Origin: Spirochaetales bacterium
Lineage (GTDB): Bacteria; Spirochaetota; Spirochaetia; SZUA-6; JAFGRV01
Direction: 5' to 3'
Length of the DNA: 64,000 bases
NCBI GenBank assembly: GCA_016930085.1
Contig: JAFGHO010000057.1
Span: 67,233-131,232 of the forward strand
In this document: positions 52,635 to 58,189 of the stretch, in pieces
Numbering within the stretch: the stretch's first letter is position 1
Layout of the letters: each line of letters opens with the position of its first letter
Program-made: the position numbers and the translations under genes
The notes under the pieces: generated by a model
Told to the model about the DNA's origin: nothing
Database searches by the model: none
The model's input: the letters and a program-made list of their open reading frames with translations, nothing else

Positions 52635-53162
52635 TTATCCATTATAAAGACCCGCGAAAATGTCGTTCAGGACCGGAAGGTCTTTGAAAACCGACAGGTC
52701 TTTGAAGACATCAAGGTCTTTTAAAACGAAAGAGACAACCCCCCCGGCAGCAAGAAACGGTGCAAAGGGTATTCCCTCTTCCTTTTTTATTTTTTTCATG
52801 CGTAATAATATCATACCGGTCACAAGACCGGAAAACGAGGCAATGAAAAGCGCGAAAAACCAACCGGCGGCGCCAAGAACCAGCGCAATCATACCGGAAA
52901 GCTTCGCGTCACCCAGGCCGATTTTCCCGCCGGTGACAAACCAGAGTATCCAGATGAATAAAAAACCGATCGCGATATCAAGAAGAAACCAGAAAGAAAA
53001 ATCACACCGGAATAGAAACCGTGTAAGAAGGAGAAGGCAAAACCCCGGAATAATATAGATATCGGGAATTTTTTTTTCTCTTATGTCGTGCAAAACGATG
53101 GGAATGAGAAAACCGATCAGGATAAACAATTCTAGCCATCGTGTTGTCATGCTATTCTTCAT
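52635..53162 (-). CDS. gspO: Prepilin peptidase (A24 family, no methylase domain)
   Basis: A 175-residue aspartyl protease of six or so helices. Seen: the first Asp in VLHDIREKKIPD and the second in GLGDAKLSGMIALVLG (the GxGD motif). It has no N-terminal cysteine-rich methyltransferase domain, so it is the short form. It would process GspG, I, J and K. The C-terminus ends with a repeated KDLxVF hexapeptide (three copies) encoded by an 18-base tandem repeat. Confidence 0.88.
   Translation of the reverse strand: MKNSMTTRWLELFILIGFLIPIVLHDIREKKIPDIYIIPGFCLLLLTRFLFRCDFSFWFLLDIAIGFLFIWILWFVTGGKIGLGDAKLSGMIALVLGAAGWFFALFIASFSGLVTGMILLRMKKIKKEEGIPFAPFLAAGGVVSFVLKDLDVFKDLSVFKDLPVLNDIFAGLYNG
52678..52731. 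repeat. 18-base tandem repeat encoding the KDLxVF tail
   Basis: Three copies of an 18-base unit starting at 52678, 52696 and 52714 (AGGTCTTTGAA core on the plus strand). They lie in frame at the 3' end of the prepilin peptidase gene. Confidence 0.85.
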
Positions 53163-53193
53163 TTCCTTGCGTTATATTGCGCCCTCTTTTCTA

Positions 53194-53222
53194 AGGGTAT
53201 TACGAATCCCGGTAAATGTCAA
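53194..53222 (-). promoter_or_regulatory. Probable promoter of the T2SS operon
   Basis: On the minus strand: a perfect TTGACA (53222-53217), a 17-base spacer and a weak TACCCT (53199-53194), about 30 bases before the prepilin peptidase start. The -35 is strong; the -10 is poor. Confidence 0.45.
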
Positions 53223-53427
53223 TAATCTATCATACCGATTGTGATCGATCGGGAATCCTGGGAATGGCGATAATTGTAGCGAAGGTTCCGTCTTCAAACA
53301 CTGCCGCCCGGGGTCTGTCCCCGGCTTCTCACGCATACGTGTCATGGCGGCCACTCACGGGCTATGTATCGATATAATGGGAACTTACAATTCGGTATAT
53401 ACATATTCTGACGAAAACGAAGCCGTT

Positions 53428-53712
53428 TTACTTTTTTTTGTCGATTTTCTCCCTGTGTAATTCGCAAAGACGGTAAAGTTTTTTTGTTTTGGGATTTTTT
53501 TGCGTTACCTTTGCCGCACAGATGACGCAGAGTCCCTTTTCCCGCCGTTTTCGATACAGACGGGCAAACCGTTCAGAACCGGACGCCTTGTATTTACTGA
53601 TTTGAACTCTCAATCCCTTATATAGATAGGTTCCGATTGCAGTTTCATCACCGTTTTTAAGATTGTCTGCAATTTTTCCAAGTTGTGATACAGTCACTTT
53701 TATTGGTTCCAT
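53428..53712 (-). CDS. Small zinc-finger-like protein, unknown
   Basis: A 94-residue basic protein. The C-terminal half has LCVICAAKV and RLCELH, giving a C-x2-C and C-x2-H set suitable for one zinc, between Lys-rich stretches, reminiscent of HNH-type zinc clusters but without the catalytic His-Asn pattern. GAGGAGGTC precedes the ATG. It stands alone between the T2SS and def clusters. It may bind RNA or DNA; that is inference from charge and the zinc motif. Confidence 0.7.
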   Translation of the reverse strand: MEPIKVTVSQLGKIADNLKNGDETAIGTYLYKGLRVQISKYKASGSERFARLYRKRREKGLCVICAAKVTQKNPKTKKLYRLCELHREKIDKKK

Positions 53713-54083
53713 AATCGTAGCTTTAGACCTCCTCTTTCAATAATAAACTCATTTTTTACATAATCTGTATCATAACTCCGTATTATAACAGGTGCGGATG
53801 TATCTTTCAACCTTTTCAAACAAAATTTTTTGTAATTTATTTATAGCCGTCACGGCAACCGGACTCACCCCGAGACGGAAAGAAATCCGAAAACAAAGCG
53901 ATGGTTGAAAGAAGCGCGGCTGACCGCTTCGGCCGTATCTTCAACTCAGCATCAGGCGAATCGTCATGTGCGAAGTCGTGCAGGAGGGTTCTCGAAAAGA
54001 ATAAATTCCGGCCGGGAAAGTCTTGACCGTGAAGTCCGAACGGTTGATTAAGTTTCATGTTTTGTGTACTATTATCAACAACT
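53713..54083. other. Divergent intergenic region, no gene seen
   Basis: Upstream of both the zinc-finger gene (minus) and def (plus). The left 120 bases are AT-rich; the right part is more balanced. An open frame on the minus strand (53837-54172) overlaps the def start and has no ribosome site, so I do not call it. No promoter could be fixed with confidence. Confidence 0.45.
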
Positions 54084-54572
54084 ATGTCTGCGATTATTAC
54101 ATTAGGAGATGAACGGCTTAAAAAACCTTCAGTGTCTGTTTCGGAATTTGATGAAGAAATACGCAACCTCATAGACGATATGTTTGAAATAATGGCAAAG
54201 GGAAAGGGTATAGGCCTGGCGTCCGTCCAGATCGGGCTGATGAGGCGCCTGTTTGTCTGTCATATTCCGCGTGATGTGCCGCGGATTTTCATTAATCCCG
54301 AGATTATTGAAACATCGATGGAGCAGATCGACTATGAAGAGGGATGCCTGAGTATTCCGGGTATTAATTCCGATGTGATTCGTCCGATGTATATCAAAAT
54401 ACAGGCGTGGAACGAAAAAGGACGGCCGTTTACCATAGAGGCGGAAGGACTTCTTGCACGCGTGATTCAACACGAACTCGATCATGTGAACGGTATTTTA
54501 TTTATCGATCGGCTTGAAAAAGAAAAAAAGGAAAAGCTGATAAAAGAATATTGGAAGAAAGCCGGAGTCTGA
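54084..54572 (+). CDS. def: Peptide deformylase
   Basis: A 162-residue metalloenzyme that removes the formyl group from new proteins. Seen: motif 1 GIGLASVQ (42-49), motif 2 EGCLS (86-90, with the metal Cys88), and motif 3 HELDH (130-134, with two His and the catalytic Glu). Motif 1 has Ser-Val where Ala-Pro is usual (GxGLAAPQ); catalytic residues are intact. ATG 54084 fits the usual family start; an upstream TTG/ATG would add 9 residues. It overlaps fmt by one base. Confidence 0.95.
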   Translation: MSAIITLGDERLKKPSVSVSEFDEEIRNLIDDMFEIMAKGKGIGLASVQIGLMRRLFVCHIPRDVPRIFINPEIIETSMEQIDYEEGCLSIPGINSDVIRPMYIKIQAWNEKGRPFTIEAEGLLARVIQHELDHVNGILFIDRLEKEKKEKLIKEYWKKAGV

Positions 54573-55522
54573 TGCGGATATTTTTCGCGGGAACACCTCA
54601 ATTTTCCGTCCCTTCGCTCGAGAGATTAACCAGCTCAGGACATACCGTCTGCGGGGTGCTGACCGCGCCGGATAAAATGGCGGGCAGGGGGAACACCGTC
54701 GTTTCTTCACCGGTAAAAAGGTTCGGGCTTTCAAAAGGACTTACCGTCTTGACTCCGATGAAACTCGATGAGGATTTTATCGAGAGTGTCCGTACCCTCA
54801 AGCCGGATATACTGGTCGTTGCCGCCTATGGAAAAATTTTCAAAAAGGAGTTTCTCGATGTTTTCCCCAAAGGGGGTATCAATCTACATCCGTCACTCCT
54901 CCCCCGGCACCGGGGACCCGCGCCGATACCGGCGACGATTATCGCGGGAGATCCCACGGGCGGAATCACCGTTCAGAAGATCGCCCTGAAAATGGACAGC
55001 GGCGATATTTTCCTTCAGAAGGAGGTGCCGCTTGAGGGAACCGAAACGGCCATGGAGCTTGAAGGTCTTTTTTCACAAAAAGGCTCGCGGATGCTTATTT
55101 CCGTTATCGATGAAATCGAAGCCGGGACAGCCTCCTCATATGTTCAGGACTCAGAAAAAGCCACCTACTGCGGGCTTATAAAAAAGGAAGACGGCAGAGT
55201 TTCATGGGAGGAACCCGCGTCTCTCATCGAACGAAAGATACGCGCTTATTTTCCATGGCCGCTGGCCTTTACAACTTTTCACGGACAGCATCTTGTCATA
55301 ACCCGCGCAAATATTGTACATAGAGAAGAGGGGAAAGAACGGATGAAACCGGGTTATATCCTGGGCTGGGATAAAAATGCGGGCATCCTCGTACAAACCG
55401 GGAAGGGAATCCTCGGTTTGTTAAGATTGCAGCTGCAATCGAAGAAAGAAATGGATTTTCTTTCGTTTCTCAATGGCCATCGGGATATGGTAAACGATTA
55501 TCTTGGAGAAGCAGATGTATAG
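54572..55522 (+). CDS. fmt: Methionyl-tRNA formyltransferase
   Basis: A 316-residue enzyme that formylates initiator Met-tRNA. Seen: MRIFFAGTPQFSVPSLE at the start, NLHPSLLPRHRGPAPI with the formyl-transfer Asn-His pair, ITVQKIALKMDSGDI with the catalytic Asp, and a C-terminal OB-like domain. The start at 54572 shares one base with the def stop (TGATG). def-fmt is the classical pairing. Confidence 0.96.
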   Translation: MRIFFAGTPQFSVPSLERLTSSGHTVCGVLTAPDKMAGRGNTVVSSPVKRFGLSKGLTVLTPMKLDEDFIESVRTLKPDILVVAAYGKIFKKEFLDVFPKGGINLHPSLLPRHRGPAPIPATIIAGDPTGGITVQKIALKMDSGDIFLQKEVPLEGTETAMELEGLFSQKGSRMLISVIDEIEAGTASSYVQDSEKATYCGLIKKEDGRVSWEEPASLIERKIRAYFPWPLAFTTFHGQHLVITRANIVHREEGKERMKPGYILGWDKNAGILVQTGKGILGLLRLQLQSKKEMDFLSFLNGHRDMVNDYLGEADV

Positions 55523-56609
55523 AATTCTGGAAAAAATTAAACAAATCCTGCCCAATCAGCGGGATGATCAGGAAACAAAGTTTTTCAAGCTGACGGTTTT
55601 TCTCATTATCGGTCTTTTTTTTATTATGGTTTTTATGAGTGTCATCATTTTTTTTGCCAACCTGAGGGGGAACGAAAATGTCTCTGTCCCGAATGTCACC
55701 TCCTCGGAAAACGATAAAGTGGATCTCATCGATGCGATCGCCCGGCTTCAGGATAAAGGATTAAATGTGCGAATACAGGAAAAGCATACATCCGAATACA
55801 GCCGCGGGATCGTTATCGGGCAAAATTACAAGCCGGGGAAAAACGTGAAAATCGGCAGAACAGTCACCCTTGTCGTCAGCAAGGGACCCGTTATCAAACA
55901 GATTGAAGACTACACGGGAAAAACTCTGGGCTGGCTGAGGTATGAATTGCTGCAGGCATTCGCTTCGGATGAAATGGCGCTGCTTCAAATAAGGGAACCC
56001 GTTATGTATGTGTACGATGAGGCCACGAACGGAACCATTCTCGAACAGAATCCGAAAGAGGGAACACCCCTTTATGAGAACAGGGTCACCTATATCGATC
56101 TGGTCGTCAGCAAGGGTCCGAAGGGGCAGGAAGTGATTGCCGAAAAGTATATCGGAAAGCGGTATCAGGATGCCATAAAGCTGCTGGCGGGCAGGAATAT
56201 ACCCTTTTTGTTTGAAATAGAAAAGGAAAGGAACGAATATAAGGAAGGAATCGTCGCCACCCAGAATCCGGAGCCCGATAAGGAAATACCGCTGATGGTA
56301 CCGATGCGATTAACGGTAAATGAAATCACGGCACTCGAAGATGATGAAGTGTTTGATATTTTCAATTACATAATCGACGATTATCCTGTGCCGGTGACCG
56401 TCAAGGTGATCGCGCGGTACATGGGCGAAGAAATGGAACTCCTTTCGATAAAACACGACGGGGGGAAGATATCCTTTCCGTATCGATTAAAATCAGGTAC
56501 TGAAATCATCGTCTATATCCTTGACAAGGAAGTGAACAAATATCTTGTTGAAAAAGAAGGATTGACGGAACTCGAGGAGAGCGGCGATGAATATATCATT
56601 TCCGATTGA
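55515..56609 (+). CDS. PASTA-domain membrane protein (no kinase domain)
   Basis: A 364-residue protein with a short cytoplasmic start, one helix (about 23-48) and three PASTA repeats (for example NVRIQEKHTSEYSRGIVIGQNYKPGKNVKIGRTVTLVVSKGP). PASTA domains bind peptidoglycan fragments or beta-lactams. There is no Ser/Thr kinase or penicillin-binding domain. The C-terminal 110 residues are acidic and unassigned. ATG 55515 follows TTGGAGAAG inside the end of fmt (8-base overlap). This gene order is, to my memory, shared by other spirochaetes. Confidence 0.86.
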   Translation: MYRILEKIKQILPNQRDDQETKFFKLTVFLIIGLFFIMVFMSVIIFFANLRGNENVSVPNVTSSENDKVDLIDAIARLQDKGLNVRIQEKHTSEYSRGIVIGQNYKPGKNVKIGRTVTLVVSKGPVIKQIEDYTGKTLGWLRYELLQAFASDEMALLQIREPVMYVYDEATNGTILEQNPKEGTPLYENRVTYIDLVVSKGPKGQEVIAEKYIGKRYQDAIKLLAGRNIPFLFEIEKERNEYKEGIVATQNPEPDKEIPLMVPMRLTVNEITALEDDEVFDIFNYIIDDYPVPVTVKVIARYMGEEMELLSIKHDGGKISFPYRLKSGTEIIVYILDKEVNKYLVEKEGLTELEESGDEYIISD

Positions 56610-56634
56610 CAAACCTGATTTCCTGTGATAGGAA
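56606..56634 (+). promoter_or_regulatory. Probable promoter of tRNA-Gly(CCC)
   Basis: A perfect TTGACA (56606-56611) overlapping the PASTA gene stop codon, a 17-base spacer and a weak TAGGAA (56629-56634). The tRNA starts 16 bases on. The -10 is poor, so this is tentative. Confidence 0.4.
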
Positions 56635-56650
56635 TAGACACAGGATACCG

Positions 56651-56722
56651 GCGAGCGTCGTATAATGGTTATTACCCGAGCTTCCCAAGCTCGTGACGGG
56701 AGTTCGATTCTCCTCGCTCGCT
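56651..56722 (+). tRNA. tRNA-Gly (anticodon CCC)
   Basis: A 72-base cloverleaf: acceptor stem GCGAGCG (56651-56657) pairs with CGCTCGC (56715-56721) and the discriminator is U. The anticodon arm is CGAGC-TTCCCAA-GCTCG, giving CCC. The T arm has GGGAG-TTCGATT-CTCCT. No CCA is encoded. Confidence 0.95.
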
Positions 56723-56728
56723 GATATG

Positions 56729-56756
56729 ACCCCTGTCGATCAACGGGGGTTTTTTA
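56729..56756 (+). terminator. Terminator after tRNA-Gly(CCC)
   Basis: CCCC (56730-56733) pairs with GGGG (56745-56748), followed by a T run (56750-56756). It lies seven bases after the tRNA. Confidence 0.75.
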
Positions 56757-56785
56757 CTCCTTGTACCACAAGGATTAATATAAAG

Positions 56786-56811
56786 GCCGCTTTACAAAAG
56801 CGGCTTTTTTT
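56786..56811 (+). terminator. Second terminator hairpin
   Basis: GCCGCTTT (56786-56793) pairs with AAAGCGGC (56797-56804) around ACA, followed by seven T residues. It is a textbook intrinsic terminator, placed in tandem after the first. Confidence 0.8.
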
Positions 56812-56847
56812 ATGGTGCGCCCGGCAGGGCGCACCATAAAAAAAGCC
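56802..56847. repeat. Long perfect inverted repeat between convergent tRNA-Gly genes
   Basis: A 21-base perfect stem (56802-56822 against 56827-56847) with a GGCA loop. The core is ATGGTGCGCCC, flanked by T7 on one side and A7 on the other. It could terminate transcription in both directions or form a cruciform. It overlaps the adjoining terminators. Confidence 0.85.
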
Positions 56848-56860
56848 CCCTTGTGGGGGA
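56838..56860 (-). terminator. Terminator of the minus-strand tRNA-Gly(TCC)
   Basis: Read on the minus strand: TCCCCC, loop ACAA, GGGGGC (56860-56845 span), then seven T residues (56844-56838). It lies 37 bases after the 3' end of tRNA-Gly(TCC). Confidence 0.8.
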
Positions 56861-56896
56861 CTCTTAATAGTTCCTTGCCCTGTAAGGCTTCAGGAA

Positions 56897-56968
56897 AGCG
56901 CCCGATGGGAATCGAACCCACATCACAAGCTTGGAAGGCTTGGGTAATAGCCGTTATACGACAGGCGC
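56897..56968 (-). tRNA. tRNA-Gly (anticodon TCC)
   Basis: A 72-base cloverleaf on the minus strand: acceptor stem GCGCCTG with CGGGCGC (one U-G pair), discriminator U, anticodon loop CTTCCAA giving TCC, and a normal T loop (TTCGATT). It is convergent with tRNA-Gly(CCC) across a hairpin-rich spacer. Together the two read GGG and GGA/GGG codons. Confidence 0.95.
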
Positions 56969-57268
56969 ATATTGGTATATGCTGAACATCCTTCAACCGG
57001 ACGGCCTCGATCGGCACGGATTATTGATATATAATCGCGTTTACACAACGGCTGCGCTATACACTCATGGGGCCGCTGATTAAGAAAATTAATATGTTCA
57101 TTCGATACTAATGCACAAATTTATTCTTTGTCAAGAGCTTGATGAATATTTTTTTTTTCGTTATAGTTCTGGCTGGTGCATTTCGGCACCGTCACTATCC
57201 CGTTTATTAATTGAAAAAAAAAACGATCGATAGCCGGGAAAAACGATTTTTGAGAAAGGTAACGACCT
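56969..57268. other. AT-rich intergenic region, no gene seen
   Basis: Upstream of tRNA-Gly(TCC) (minus) and of the bpuR-like gene (plus). It is AT-rich with a short palindrome around ATAATCGCGTTTACAC (57031-57046 region). No clear promoter or gene is seen. Confidence 0.45.
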
Positions 57269-57496
57269 ATGGGACTCAGGGGAGAGATTTATTCGGAGAG
57301 AGCAAGTTCAGGGAAAAGGACGTATTTTTTTAATGTCAAGGAAAACCGTCACGGAGATGTTTTCCTCAATATCGTCGAGAGCAAAAAAAATACAAATAAC
57401 GATTTTGAGCGGTATTCTCTTATCGTCTTTGAGGAAGATCTCGATGTCTTTCTTGAAGGATTTAAAAAAGCAGTCAAGTTTATTCGGGAGCGTTGA
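57269..57496 (+). CDS. PUR-alpha-family nucleic-acid-binding protein (DUF3276, BpuR-like)
   Basis: A 75-residue protein beginning MGLRGEIYSERASSGKRTYFFNVKENRHGDVFLNIVESKK, the whole PUR domain as in Borrelia BpuR and related Bacteroidetes/Spirochaetes proteins. PUR proteins bind single-stranded DNA and RNA and can act as regulators. AAAGGT precedes the ATG. Its 3' end overlaps the convergent rnhB gene by 17 bases. It is a useful lineage marker. Confidence 0.88.
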   Translation: MGLRGEIYSERASSGKRTYFFNVKENRHGDVFLNIVESKKNTNNDFERYSLIVFEEDLDVFLEGFKKAVKFIRER

Positions 57497-58037
57497 TGGC
57501 AAAACTCCTGCGGTGTATCGGTGACAATCCATGGATTTTCACCATGAGGCGATGCCGTTTTGTCGGATATCCCTTATGTTTTTCAAACTCATAGACTGAT
57601 TCGATACGTGAATACCGTTCCATCCATCTGTCCCTGAGGGTTTTTGCCACGATTGATGCGGCCATTATTTCCGGGATAACGGTATCGCCTTTTTTTATTG
57701 CTTCACAGGGATACCCGCACACCGGCGTGAACAGACCATCGACCAGAATCCTTTCAGGGACGACCGGAAGGCGGTCGATCGCCCTTTTCATTGCAAGAAG
57801 GACTGATCTGTGAATATTGAGCCGGTCGATCTCAAAAGGCCATACCCAGCCTGTTGTCCATGCGATTGCCCGTTCGCGGATGATGAGAAAAACCTCTTTT
57901 CTTTTTTCCGGAAGGATTTTTTTGGAATCGTCGAGGATTTCAACAGGAAATCCGTGAGGCAGGATCACCGCCCCGGCGGTCACCGGTCCTGCAATCGGTC
58001 CCCTTCCGGCCTCATCGATACCGCATACGTACTTCAT
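57480..58037 (-). CDS. rnhB: Ribonuclease HII
   Basis: A 185-residue enzyme started at ATG 58037. Seen: GIDEAGRGPIAGPVTAGAVILP at the N-terminus (catalytic Asp8-Glu9), DSKKILPEKR, and PEIMAASIVAKTLRDRWM with the further acidic and Lys residues. It removes ribonucleotides from DNA-RNA hybrids. A longer frame reaching back to 58154 would overlap the smc promoter and lacks support. It converges on the bpuR-like gene. Confidence 0.95.
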   Translation of the reverse strand: MKYVCGIDEAGRGPIAGPVTAGAVILPHGFPVEILDDSKKILPEKRKEVFLIIRERAIAWTTGWVWPFEIDRLNIHRSVLLAMKRAIDRLPVVPERILVDGLFTPVCGYPCEAIKKGDTVIPEIMAASIVAKTLRDRWMERYSRIESVYEFEKHKGYPTKRHRLMVKIHGLSPIHRRSFAINAPE

Positions 58038-58125
58038 TTTATGATATACTCCTTCGCGTATAGTATCATAAAAATAACGATCTTCAATATTTTTTTTAAT
58101 TTTCCTCACGAATCGACCGGGATGA

Positions 58126-58155
58126 TTGACTTTTCCCGTATCGAGGTGGTACAAT
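58126..58155 (+). promoter_or_regulatory. Sigma-70-type promoter for smc
   Basis: TTGACT (58126-58131), an 18-base spacer and TACAAT (58150-58155). The smc start is 35 bases later. Confidence 0.65.
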
Positions 58156-58189
58156 CCGTCTCAATGCAGATTGATACTGGGAGCGGGCA

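Noticed and set aside
53837-54172. Minus-strand 111-residue frame overlapping the def start
   Set aside because: No ribosome site, low-complexity composition and overlap with the conserved N-terminus of def.
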